Shown: positions 1 through 5,676, counted from the stretch's first letter. The stretch: 5,849 bases of DNA from Cellvibrionaceae bacterium (GCA_025800435.1 JAOXRV010000144.1:1-5849), one strand, 5' to 3'. Program-made: numbers and translations. Notes: a model not told the origin generated them from the sequence alone.

Positions 1-75
1 AAATACGCTAGCAAGGCGCTCGCTCGAAGGCATGCTGGGCGCACGTCGAGAGTGAGCAACGCCGCTAGCGTATTT
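1..75. repeat. Long imperfect hairpin repeat (REP/MITE-like)
   Basis: Bases 1-12 (AAATACGCTAGC) are the exact reverse complement of 64-75. Inside, 15-18 pairs with 60-63 and 19-25 pairs with 50-56 with one G-T pair. Unpaired bases are left at 13-14 and 57-59, and the loop is 26-49. About 23 pairs over 75 bases, with no reading frame of note, suggests a mobile or dispersed palindromic repeat. The sequence resembles short hairpin repeats I remember from marine gammaproteobacterial intergenic regions, but I cannot confirm the family. The element may extend left of the window. I see no integron attC core (RYYYAAC/GTTRRRY) at its ends. Confidence 0.6.
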
Positions 76-78
76 GTC

Positions 79-123
79 TCAAGGTCCCGCTGAGCATCAT
101 CGAGTTATTCCGGGGTGCCCTGG
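79..123 (+). repeat. Structured repeat, copy 1
   Basis: This 45-base block matches 5704-5748 on the opposite strand at 32 of 45 positions. The central 19 bases (92-110) match at 18 of 19. Flanking arms 79-85 and 117-123 can pair (two G-T pairs, one mismatch). The second copy pairs perfectly at the same place. It starts four bases after the hairpin at 1-75 and is oriented towards yccA, about 190 bases before its start codon. It could be a dispersed repeat or a structured leader element; its function is unknown. Confidence 0.5.
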
Positions 124-237
124 CATAACACCGTGAAAAACATGGGTTTTTATCAAAACTTAACGCCAATTAGGGCTAGCACTCGCCGCGCCACTCCCCT
201 ATTATTAGGCATAACTGAGTGCCTTGCTAGGGTCTTG
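124..237. other. Non-coding stretch before yccA
   Basis: No convincing gene, tRNA or strong promoter is visible here. A small AT-rich inverted repeat (AAAAAC at 136-141, GTTTTT at 146-151) is present but makes a poor terminator stem. A weak promoter-like pair lies near the right end and just beyond it: TTGCTA at 224-229, then TATATC at 248-253 with 18-base spacing. The second box falls inside the inverted repeat at 238-257. Confidence 0.4.
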
Positions 238-257
238 GGCCGATACCTATATCGGCC
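238..257. promoter_or_regulatory. Inverted repeat in yccA upstream region
   Basis: GGCCGATA (238-245) and TATCGGCC (250-257) form a perfect 8-base inverted repeat around a 4-base centre, CCTA. It lies 53 bases before the yccA start codon. No T-run follows, so it is not a normal terminator. It overlaps a weak -10-like TATATC (248-253), which would suit an operator. A stable hairpin in the mRNA leader is the alternative. No binding protein can be named. Confidence 0.4.
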
Positions 258-310
258 TGCTTATCTACCCGGCAACTTGGTCTAAGTGATTGATTTTAAG
301 GAGATTAACC

Positions 311-967
311 ATGCAAGAGCTATATACCAGCGCCCAGGCCCAGGGCGAGAGCTTTGAGATCAGCAAGGTATTGCGCAATACCTATTCCCTGCTGGCCATG
401 ACCTTGGCCTTTAGTGCTTTTACCGCCTATCTGGCGATGGTCTTTAACATGCCCCACTTTGGCCTGTTAACCCTCATTCCCTTCTTCGTCCTGCTGTGGC
501 TGGTCGAGAAAAACAAAAACAATGCCTCCGGTATCTTCTGGGCCTTTGCCTTTACCGGCTGGCTGGGTGCCACTCTCGGCCCCATTCTCAACGCCTACCT
601 GGCTGTGCGCGGCGCCGAGCCAATTATTATGGCCCTGGGCGGCACTGCGGTGATTTTCTTTGCCATGTCCGGCTATATTTTAGTGACCAAAAAAGACATG
701 AGCTTTATGACCGGCTTTTTAATGACCGGTATCCTGGTTGCCTTTATCGCCGCTATCGCCAATGCCTTCTTCCAGATTCAAGGCCTGGCCCTGGCCGTTA
801 GCGCCTTATTCCTAGTACTGTCATCGTGCATGATTATGTGGCAAACCAGCGCCATTATTCACGGCGGCGAGCGCAACTATATCTCTGCGGCAATTGGTAT
901 TTACGTATCCTTGTACAATATCTTTATCTCTCTGCTGAGCCTGATCGGCATGGCCGGTGATGACTAG
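311..967 (+). CDS. yccA: YccA-type Bax inhibitor-1 family membrane protein (FtsH modulator)
   Basis: This 218-residue protein is a multi-spanning inner-membrane protein of the Bax inhibitor-1 (UPF0005/TMBIM) family. In E. coli, YccA is a substrate and inhibitor of the FtsH protease and helps protect jammed Sec translocons. Length (E. coli 219 residues) and several stretches fit YccA: KVLRNTY at 19-25, then GPILNAYL, MALGGTA, KKDMSF and IIHGGERNYI, and the C-terminal YVSLYNIFISLLS. About seven hydrophobic segments follow a soluble N-terminus of about 25 residues. The start at 311 is chosen because AAGGAG (299-304) lies 7 bases upstream; a TTG at 290 would put that ribosome site inside the gene. 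A terminator follows, so it is probably transcribed apart from the tus genes. E. coli yccA also neighbours tusE, so the linkage is conserved. Confidence 0.95.
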   Translation: MQELYTSAQAQGESFEISKVLRNTYSLLAMTLAFSAFTAYLAMVFNMPHFGLLTLIPFFVLLWLVEKNKNNASGIFWAFAFTGWLGATLGPILNAYLAVRGAEPIIMALGGTAVIFFAMSGYILVTKKDMSFMTGFLMTGILVAFIAAIANAFFQIQGLALAVSALFLVLSSCMIMWQTSAIIHGGERNYISAAIGIYVSLYNIFISLLSLIGMAGDD

Positions 968-1010
968 CAGCGTGTTGAAAAACGTTGCGGCCACTCATGG
1001 CCTAGCTTAG
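968..1010. repeat. Possible truncated MITE-like end
   Basis: The spacer between the yccA stop and its terminator contains GTGTTGAAAAACGTTGC and a small GGCC-ACTCAT-GGCC inverted repeat (989-992/999-1002). The GTGTTGAAAAACG string resembles ends of small non-autonomous elements I recall from gammaproteobacterial genomes. No matching opposite end is present, so at most it is a remnant. The identification rests on memory. Confidence 0.2.
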
Positions 1011-1052
1011 AACGGCCGGTGCAAATATCCGTTTGCACCGGCCGTTTTGTTT
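1011..1052 (+). terminator. Intrinsic terminator of yccA
   Basis: Bases 1011-1025 and 1032-1046 form a perfect 15-base-pair, GC-rich stem with a 6-base loop (TATCCG). The top strand continues TTTT-G-TTT (1045-1052), a good Rho-independent terminator for rightward transcription from yccA. The opposite strand has no comparable T-run. It sits 43 bases after the yccA stop and ends about 40 bases before tusD, separating the two units. Confidence 0.9.
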
Positions 1053-1058
1053 ATGGCT

Positions 1059-1088
1059 TTGCATCAGCCTGCCAATATTTGCGACAAT
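1059..1088 (+). promoter_or_regulatory. Weak candidate promoter for tusDCBE
   Basis: Only about 48 bases separate the yccA terminator stem from tusD, so a promoter must be here unless terminator read-through feeds the operon. The best pair I can find is TTGCAT (1059-1064) and GACAAT (1083-1088) with 18-base spacing. Both match the sigma-70 consensus only moderately. Transcription would then start at or next to the tusD ATG (1095), giving an almost leaderless mRNA. Confidence 0.25.
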
Positions 1089-1094
1089 CCCCCC

Positions 1095-1490
1095 ATGAAA
1101 TTCCAAATCAATGTCTGTGCCGGGCCCAGCAGCCAAGGCGCCTACTCGGCCTATCGTTTTTGCCAGGCGGCGCTGACTGCAGGCCATCAGATTGGGCGGG
1201 TATTCTTCTATAGCAATGGTGTCTATAACGCCAATGAACTGCTATCGCCCCCCAGCGATGAAACCGACTTACACCAATGTTGGCGCCAGCTGGGCGAGTC
1301 CAAAGGGGTGGAGCTAGTGGTGTGCATTGCCGCGGCTGTGCGCAGGGGTATGCTCGATGCCAACGAGGCCGAACGCTACGATAAAAATGCCGCTAATATT
1401 AGCCCCCCTTTTATTGTCAGCGGTTTGGGGCAACTGGTGGAGGGGGCCCTAGAGGCCGACCGCACCATTACCTTTGGGGGCGGCGCATGA
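1095..1490 (+). CDS. tusD: Sulfurtransferase complex subunit TusD (DsrE family)
   Basis: TusD is the catalytic subunit of the cytoplasmic TusBCD complex. It takes persulfide sulfur from TusA and passes it to TusE for 2-thiouridine synthesis on tRNA. The 131-residue product matches E. coli TusD (128 residues): FFYSNGVYNAN near 37-47, the SDE/DL segment at 54-59, and VVCIAAAVRRG at 75-85. Cys77 corresponds to the sulfur-carrying Cys78 of E. coli; SGLGQLVEGAL and the TITF ending also fit. I chose the ATG at 1095 because the family starts with this first beta strand (MKFQINV). An upstream in-frame ATG at 1047 would add 16 unlike residues and begin inside the terminator. No clear Shine-Dalgarno precedes 1095. 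The stop overlaps tusC by 4 bases. Confidence 0.93.
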   Translation: MKFQINVCAGPSSQGAYSAYRFCQAALTAGHQIGRVFFYSNGVYNANELLSPPSDETDLHQCWRQLGESKGVELVVCIAAAVRRGMLDANEAERYDKNAANISPPFIVSGLGQLVEGALEADRTITFGGGA

Positions 1491-1849
1491 ACAACAAAGC
1501 CTTTACCTTAATTAGCAGCAGCCCTCCGTATGGCAGCAGCAAAAGCCGCGAGCTTATCGATATCGCCCTGGCCGGCGGCGTATTCGAGCAGCAGATTAGC
1601 CTACTGCTACTGGGTGATGGCGTGTTTGCGCTATTGGCCGAGCAACACCCCGCTGCTATCGAGCAGAAAAACCACGGCAAGCTGATGGCCATGCTCGAAC
1701 TTTACGGCATAGAGAATATTCTGGTCGCCGAGCGGGCCCTGGGCGAGCGCGGCTTAACTGAACAAGACCTGGCCGTCAGTGTAAGCCCACTGGATGATAA
1801 AGCCATCGGCCGACACCTGGCTCGGCAAGACGTGTGTATTAATTTATGA
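1487..1849 (+). CDS. tusC: Sulfurtransferase complex subunit TusC (DsrF-like)
   Basis: TusC is the second DsrE-fold subunit of the TusBCD complex; it is structural rather than sulfur-carrying. The product has 120 residues (E. coli 119). It shows the family N-terminus with SSPPYGSSKSRELIDIALA, then LLLLGDGVFAL and a central LYGIENILVAERALGERGL segment. The ATG overlaps the tusD stop (ATGA at 1487-1490), and its own stop overlaps the tusB start (ATGA at 1846-1849), so translation is probably coupled. No strong ribosome site is seen beyond the G-rich TTTGGGGGCGG just upstream. The identity rests on both sequence and the fixed D-C-B gene order. Confidence 0.92.
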   Translation: MNNKAFTLISSSPPYGSSKSRELIDIALAGGVFEQQISLLLLGDGVFALLAEQHPAAIEQKNHGKLMAMLELYGIENILVAERALGERGLTEQDLAVSVSPLDDKAIGRHLARQDVCINL

Positions 1850-2115
1850 GTAGCCTACACCTCATTAACCGCCCCCAGGGGCTGGCGGACTGCCTGGCGG
1901 TATGCACCGATGCCGATGCTATTTTACTGCTTCAAGATGGGGTTTATGCGCTGCTCAAGGGCCAAACTGGCAGGGCCAAGGTTTACGCGCTGCAAGAAGA
2001 TATTGAAGCCCGCGGACTGTCGGCCAAAGTAGACGCTGAGCAGTGTGAGCTGGTGGATTACAGCGGTTTTGTGGCCCTGTGCTGCGAACACCGAAATAGC
2101 GTTAACTGGGGCTAA
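1846..2115 (+). CDS. tusB: Sulfurtransferase complex subunit TusB (DsrH-like)
   Basis: TusB is the smallest subunit of TusBCD. The 89-residue product (E. coli 95) keeps the marker stretches: an N-terminal LHLINRP, ILLLQDGVYALL near 26-37, KVYALQEDIEARGL near 45-58, VDYSGFVALC, and an ending SVNW like the C-terminal tryptophan region of E. coli TusB. Its ATG lies within the tusC stop overlap. The next gene starts after a 2-base gap. The N-terminal half has several cysteines, but none is an established sulfur carrier in TusB. Confidence 0.9.
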   Translation: MSSLHLINRPQGLADCLAVCTDADAILLLQDGVYALLKGQTGRAKVYALQEDIEARGLSAKVDAEQCELVDYSGFVALCCEHRNSVNWG

Positions 2116-2117
2116 GC

Positions 2118-2441
2118 ATGAAAGCGCTGAGCGAGATTGCCCGAGATAAAGAGGGTTATTTGCTAAACACCCAAGACTGGCGACCCGAACTGGCACAGGC
2201 CCTGGCGACAGAGGAAGGCCTAGAACTCAGCGATCAGCACTGGGAAATTATCGAGTTGCTGAGGGGGTTTTACCAAGAGTTTGAAGAGTCGCCCGCTATG
2301 CGAATTTTAGTTAAGCAAGCGGCCATCAAGCTCGGTAAAGACAAGGGCAATAGTATTTACTTTATGCGCCTGTTTCCCCCCAGCCCAGCCAAACTAGCCA
2401 GCAAAATTGCGGGGCTGCCCAAGCCGCTCAACTGCCTTTAA
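2118..2441 (+). CDS. tusE: Sulfur relay protein TusE (DsrC family)
   Basis: TusE accepts persulfide sulfur from TusD and hands it to MnmA for tRNA 2-thiouridylation. The 107-residue product (E. coli 109) follows TusE throughout: DKEGYLLNTQDW, LSDQHWEIIELLRGFYQEFEESPAMRILVK, KGNSIYFMRLFP and the terminal KIAGLPKPLNCL. The sulfur-carrying cysteine is the penultimate residue, Cys106. The position of the second cysteine found in true dissimilatory DsrC, 11 residues earlier, is Ser95, so this is a TusE and not a sulfite-reductase partner. It starts 2 bases after tusB and ends 7 bases before the convergent yjbQ stop. In E. coli tusE is separate from tusDCB; here all four are together. Confidence 0.95.
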   Translation: MKALSEIARDKEGYLLNTQDWRPELAQALATEEGLELSDQHWEIIELLRGFYQEFEESPAMRILVKQAAIKLGKDKGNSIYFMRLFPPSPAKLASKIAGLPKPLNCL

Positions 2442-2448
2442 ACCATTG

Positions 2449-2883
2449 TTAAATAGCCGCGTGCCCTCGCCCCTGAATAGTCGCCACCAAGCTTCGGGCA
2501 CCGCCGCGATCGCGGTGTTCGCCCAGATATATACCCTGCCAAGTACCAAGGCATAATTGGCCCTTGTTAATTGGAATACTCACGCTGGCCCCCAGTAAGC
2601 TGGCCTTGAGGTGGGCAGGCATATCGTCGCTGCCTTCATAGGTATGACGGTAATAGGGCTCGTTTTCGGGCACCGTGCGGTTAAAAAAACTCTCAAAATC
2701 CTGGCGCACCGTTGGGTCGGCGTTTTCGTTTAAGGTCAGCGAGGCCGAGCTGTGCTGAATAAACACGCTGAGCAGCCCCACATCCACCCCGGCCAGCTCG
2801 GGTAGCTGGGCCACAATTTCGTCGGTGATTAAGTGAAACCCCCGTTTTCTCGCTTTTAATCGCAACTGTTTTTGTACCCACAT
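2449..2883 (-). CDS. yjbQ: YjbQ family (UPF0047) protein, secondary thiamine-phosphate synthase type
   Basis: This is a small conserved protein of the UPF0047/YjbQ family. E. coli YjbQ shows weak thiamine-phosphate synthase activity, but its main role is unsettled. The 144-residue product (E. coli 138) carries the family blocks in order: RGFHLITDEI (14-23), QHSSASLTLNEN (43-54), DPTVR (56-60), HTYEGSDDMPAH (80-91) and GTWQGIYLGEHR (113-124), with the conserved histidines and acidic residues. I start it at the ATG at 2883 because GGAGG (bottom strand, 2892-2896) lies 8 bases upstream and E. coli YjbQ also begins MW-QK. A TTG at 2898 would overlap that ribosome site. It is convergent with tusE and divergent from the DUF1254 gene, so probably monocistronic. 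Confidence 0.93.
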   Translation of the reverse strand: MWVQKQLRLKARKRGFHLITDEIVAQLPELAGVDVGLLSVFIQHSSASLTLNENADPTVRQDFESFFNRTVPENEPYYRHTYEGSDDMPAHLKASLLGASVSIPINKGQLCLGTWQGIYLGEHRDRGGARSLVATIQGRGHAAI

Positions 2884-2919
2884 AGAACTGGCCTCCAAAC
2901 CCTATTCAGGGGATGATAA

Positions 2920-2961
2920 GGCCTGGCGCCTGAGGATCAAGCCCTGGCGCCCAATGACCAG
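2920..2961. promoter_or_regulatory. 21-base-period direct repeat, possible activator site
   Basis: Two adjacent 21-base units (2920-2940 and 2941-2961) match at 15 of 21 positions, with an identical CCTGGCGCC core at 2922-2930 and 2943-2951. Two helical turns is the spacing typical of AraC-family half-sites. A -10-like TAAACT (2982-2987) would put the -35 region at about 2959-2964, touching the second unit. No good -35 is seen there, as at activator-dependent promoters. It could equally act on divergent yjbQ. The binding protein is not known. Confidence 0.35.
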
Positions 2962-3016
2962 AAGCCCAAGCCTGACTAAGCTAAACTAGCTAAAACAACT
3001 CTAACAAGGTATTTCT

Positions 3017-4489
3017 ATGGCTATCCCCAAACCCTTTCGCAAGTTTTCCCAGCTGGTACAGGCCGGCATAGTGCTCAGCGCCGTCAGTGTCGCCCCCCAG
3101 GCCTATGCCAGTACTGCTTCCGTTAACGCCAACCTGATTAAACAGCAGGATCAAATAGCCAAGGAGAAGTGGGCCTATTCGGTGGGAGTGCAAGCCTATG
3201 TGTTCGGCCTGCCACTGGCAATTTTCGATCGCGAGTACAGGCTGCGCAGCGACCTAAAACGGCTTGCCAAGGTACGCCACTTATGCCCCTGTGCCCCGGT
3301 CAATGAAGTCGGCCATATGAGCAAGCTATCGACCTCGGAAGATCAGCTGCCCTATACCCCCAACAACGACACAGTCTATAGCGGCACCCTATTTAATATC
3401 AGCGATGAGCCAATCATTCTAAGCCTGCCCGATGAATTCAAGCGCTATTGGTCGGTGCAGTTTAGTGACCACTACCTAGAAAATTTTGCCTATTTGGGCT
3501 CGCGTGCCAGCGCTGGCAAGGGCGGCGATTATATGCTGGTTGGCCCCGATTGGCAGGGCCAGGCCCCCGCTGGGCTTAAGCTACTGCGGATGAAAGAAAA
3601 TATCTTTTTGGCAGCGGTGCGCTACGGCGTATTACAGGGTGAAGCCGGTGAGTTAGAAGCGGTTAAAAAGCTGCAGCAGCAGGTTCTCACCACCTCGCTC
3701 AGCAACTGGCCCCAGCATAAGGGCAAGGTCAAGCCACTGCAAAACCCGCGTCCGCTAAAAAGCTATCAGGGCGAGCTGGCCTTTTTTGAAAAAATGGCCG
3801 ATCTGCTGGCCGAGTCGCCCCCGGCACCAGCGCACGCCGCCGCCCTAGCGCCCTTTAAAACCATCGGCATCGAAGTGGGTAAACCCTTTGTCGCCAGCAA
3901 GCTGGATGAAGCGACCCGTAAAGGCCTGGCCCGAGCCATTAAAGACAGCCAGGATATTATGCGCTGGAAGGTCAAGTATCGCGGTACCCCCTACGATAGC
4001 CGCTGGAATAACCTGCACCCAGGCAGCTACGGCTTTAACTATATCAACCGTGCCGAGGGCGCCCTGGAAGGTTTGATTGTGCACGACCGGGAAGAGGCGG
4101 TGTATTTCAGTACCTATGAAGATGGCAGCGGTGCCCTGCTAGACGCCAAAAAGCAGTATGTACTGCACTTTGACAAAGACGAGATCCCCCAGATTGAGGG
4201 CAATGGCTTTTGGTCGTTAACCATGTACGGCCCAGATTTTCAGCTGGTCTCCAATCCCATCGATCGCTTTTCCATTGGTGACCGCACCCCGGGCTTACAA
4301 TATAATGAAGATGGCTCGCTTACGGTATATATCCAGCGCCAACCTCCAGAGGGCAAAGAAAGTAACTGGTTGCCCACGCCCGAGGCGGGCTTGTTCCGGG
4401 TAAACTACCGTATTTATCGCCCCAGCGAAGCGGCCAGCAACCCCAAAACACTGCGCAAGTTTATTCCGGCAATTAAAAAGCTCAACTAA
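3017..4489 (+). CDS. Secreted DUF1254/DUF1214 domain protein
   Basis: This 490-residue protein has an N-terminal DUF1254 and a C-terminal DUF1214 domain, a common pairing with no settled biochemical role. An export signal is visible: a basic start (KPFRK), a hydrophobic stretch at about 16-26, and a likely cut after Ala31 (AYA-S), so it should be periplasmic. DUF1254 markers are YVFGLPL, TPNNDTVYS (114-122), a WSVQFSDHY strand and MLVGPDWQG. DUF1214 markers are a YGFNYINRA stretch, GFWSLTMYGPDF (397-408), NPIDRFSIGDRT, DGSLTVYIQ and NWLPTPEAGLF. AAGG (3006-3009) lies 7 bases before the ATG. A terminator follows, and a convergent AraC-family gene lies just beyond it. No enzyme activity can be assigned from sequence. 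Confidence 0.88.
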   Translation: MAIPKPFRKFSQLVQAGIVLSAVSVAPQAYASTASVNANLIKQQDQIAKEKWAYSVGVQAYVFGLPLAIFDREYRLRSDLKRLAKVRHLCPCAPVNEVGHMSKLSTSEDQLPYTPNNDTVYSGTLFNISDEPIILSLPDEFKRYWSVQFSDHYLENFAYLGSRASAGKGGDYMLVGPDWQGQAPAGLKLLRMKENIFLAAVRYGVLQGEAGELEAVKKLQQQVLTTSLSNWPQHKGKVKPLQNPRPLKSYQGELAFFEKMADLLAESPPAPAHAAALAPFKTIGIEVGKPFVASKLDEATRKGLARAIKDSQDIMRWKVKYRGTPYDSRWNNLHPGSYGFNYINRAEGALEGLIVHDREEAVYFSTYEDGSGALLDAKKQYVLHFDKDEIPQIEGNGFWSLTMYGPDFQLVSNPIDRFSIGDRTPGLQYNEDGSLTVYIQRQPPEGKESNWLPTPEAGLFRVNYRIYRPSEAASNPKTLRKFIPAIKKLN

Positions 4490-4529
4490 GGCTGAGGGAA
4501 CCTTAGGGTGTTTGCTAAAGGACTTAGCC

Positions 4530-4554
4530 AGGGGGCCGCTTCGGCCCCCTTTTT
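4530..4554 (+). terminator. Intrinsic terminator after the DUF1254 gene
   Basis: A nine-pair stem (4530-4538 with 4542-4550, GC-rich, loop CTT) is followed by TTTTT at 4550-4554. It lies 40 bases after the DUF1254 stop codon. The T-run overlaps the stop codon of the convergent regulator gene (4553-4555). The bottom strand has no T-run after the stem, so it mainly stops rightward transcription. A weaker 5-base stem (4514-4518/4524-4528) precedes it. Confidence 0.9.
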
Positions 4555-5587
4555 ATTTGCCCTGCTGAGCGTCCCGGTATGCCTGCGGAGAATGCCCAGT
4601 CCAGCGTTTAAACGCGCGGGAAAAATTACTCTGGTCAGAAAAGCCCAGCATAAAGCTCACCTCAGCCAGCGGCAACTGGGCACGGCTTAAATACTCCCGC
4701 GCCAAATGCTGACGGCAGTTATCCAATAGCGCACTAAAACTCGTCTCTTCATCTTGCAGCTTGCGCTGCAATGCCCGGACGCTCATGCCGAGCTCGGTGG
4801 CCACTGTTTTTTGCTCCACCTCGCCATCGACAATGTGTTCCAATAGATAAGCCTGCACCCGGGTAGAGACCAAATCCTGGCGAAACTGCTGCAGATAATC
4901 CGCCATCCAAGTATCTAAACTAGCCGCCACCGCCGAGTTATTAAACACCAGTTCCTGCTGGATTTGCTCGCGGTCAAAAACCATGCGGTGATCCGGGCAG
5001 TTAAACATTACCGGGCATTTAAAGTAATCAACATAGGCTTGCACATTGCTCTGGGAGTGGGCAAAGCACACCTTTAGGGGGCTAAACTGTGGCCCCGCGG
5101 TGATCCGCAGCAGCTCGATACTGGTTGCGCTAAAAGCCTCCATTGCCTGCTTGGTCACCTCCGGATAGCTGCCGGATAGCTCAAACACCAAATCGGTGCG
5201 ACCGCGCTCGGGAAAGTCTTGCAAATAGAGGGTGGCACCATCACTCATCAAGCGATAATAGCGCACACAACGCTGCAGGCCTTCGGCAATACTGCGGCTG
5301 GAGGCCACCGCCATGCCCAGGGCGCTATAGGCATTAAACTGAAAAAACCGGGTCAGCCGCAGGGCAAAGGCGGAATCGCCGGTCAGCTCTACTGCGGCCC
5401 GCCACACCTTGGCCATTTTATGTACCGGGATACGGCTATTGGCCTCGTGGGCCTCGGCCAGATCAATACCCGCCGCCGCAAAGATCGGCTCCGGCTTCAC
5501 ACCGTAAGACTCCAGCGCCTTGGCGATCAGCAGCCCCCAACTGGGTAAGGTCGAGGGGGTATTGGGTATTAAAGTGGCTTCACTCAT
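4553..5587 (-). CDS. AraC family transcriptional regulator (Arabinose_bd/OruR-type)
   Basis: This 344-residue DNA-binding regulator has an N-terminal ligand-sensing domain of the Arabinose_bd (PF12625-like) type, about residues 15-200, and a C-terminal AraC double helix-turn-helix. The first helix-turn-helix is VATELGMSVRALQRKL (262-277). The second is near 306-328, with the signature GFSDQSNFSRAFKRWTG (315-331) followed by SPQAYR. Length is typical of the subfamily. I start it at the ATG at 5587. The frame stays open to a TTG at 5755, but those 56 extra residues run through the repeat and palindrome upstream and look non-coding. No clear Shine-Dalgarno precedes 5587. Its target is unknown; the convergent DUF1254 gene, or a gene to the right, are the natural candidates. 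Confidence 0.9.
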   Translation of the reverse strand: MSEATLIPNTPSTLPSWGLLIAKALESYGVKPEPIFAAAGIDLAEAHEANSRIPVHKMAKVWRAAVELTGDSAFALRLTRFFQFNAYSALGMAVASSRSIAEGLQRCVRYYRLMSDGATLYLQDFPERGRTDLVFELSGSYPEVTKQAMEAFSATSIELLRITAGPQFSPLKVCFAHSQSNVQAYVDYFKCPVMFNCPDHRMVFDREQIQQELVFNNSAVAASLDTWMADYLQQFRQDLVSTRVQAYLLEHIVDGEVEQKTVATELGMSVRALQRKLQDEETSFSALLDNCRQHLAREYLSRAQLPLAEVSFMLGFSDQSNFSRAFKRWTGHSPQAYRDAQQGK

Positions 5588-5600
5588 AGGGCCGGACACA

Positions 5601-5616
5601 GTTTGTTGAGACAAAC
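5601..5616. promoter_or_regulatory. Small inverted repeat before the AraC-family gene
   Basis: GTTTGT (5601-5606) and ACAAAC (5611-5616) flank TGAG, forming a six-pair stem 13 bases before the start codon of the regulator. If transcribed, it would sit where the ribosome binds, which fits with the missing Shine-Dalgarno. It may be chance. Confidence 0.2.
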
Positions 5617-5660
5617 GCCGAGGATAGCCGGATTTAGCGGAGGTTGGAAGTACAGCGGCT

Positions 5661-5676
5661 GTCACCCTAGGGTAAC
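5661..5676. promoter_or_regulatory. Near-perfect 16-base palindrome upstream of the regulator
   Basis: GTCACCCTAGGGTAAC reads the same on both strands except for one symmetric pair (positions 3 and 14). It lies about 73 bases upstream of the regulator start codon. The symmetry suggests a site for a dimeric repressor-type protein rather than an AraC-type direct repeat. The binding factor is unknown. Confidence 0.35.

Noticed and set aside
1..75. Integron attC site
   Set aside because: It folds with unpaired bases as attC sites do, but the RYYYAAC and GTTRRRY cores are missing and no integrase or cassette array is seen.
136..151. Terminator hairpin AAAAAC/GTTTTT
   Set aside because: The stem is six pairs, mostly A-T, with no GC-rich part; it is too weak to call.
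496..801. Second-frame open reading frame inside yccA
   Set aside because: Arginine- and cysteine-rich translation with no family likeness; it overlaps a clearly recognised gene.
2118..2441. Dissimilatory DsrC instead of TusE
   Set aside because: The second conserved cysteine of DsrC is replaced by Ser95, and no dsrAB or dsrEFH-linked sulfur oxidation genes are present; the neighbours match TusDCB.
2437..2453. Shared terminator between tusE and yjbQ
   Set aside because: Only a short AT-rich imperfect inverted repeat lies at the junction, with no GC stem or T-run.
4508..4690. Small open frame after the DUF1254 gene
   Set aside because: It runs through the terminator hairpin and the 3' end of the regulator on the other strand; no ribosome site or homology is apparent.
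5219..5548. Open frame on the top strand opposite the AraC-family gene
   Set aside because: It lies antisense to a well-supported gene, has low-complexity composition and no recognised domain.
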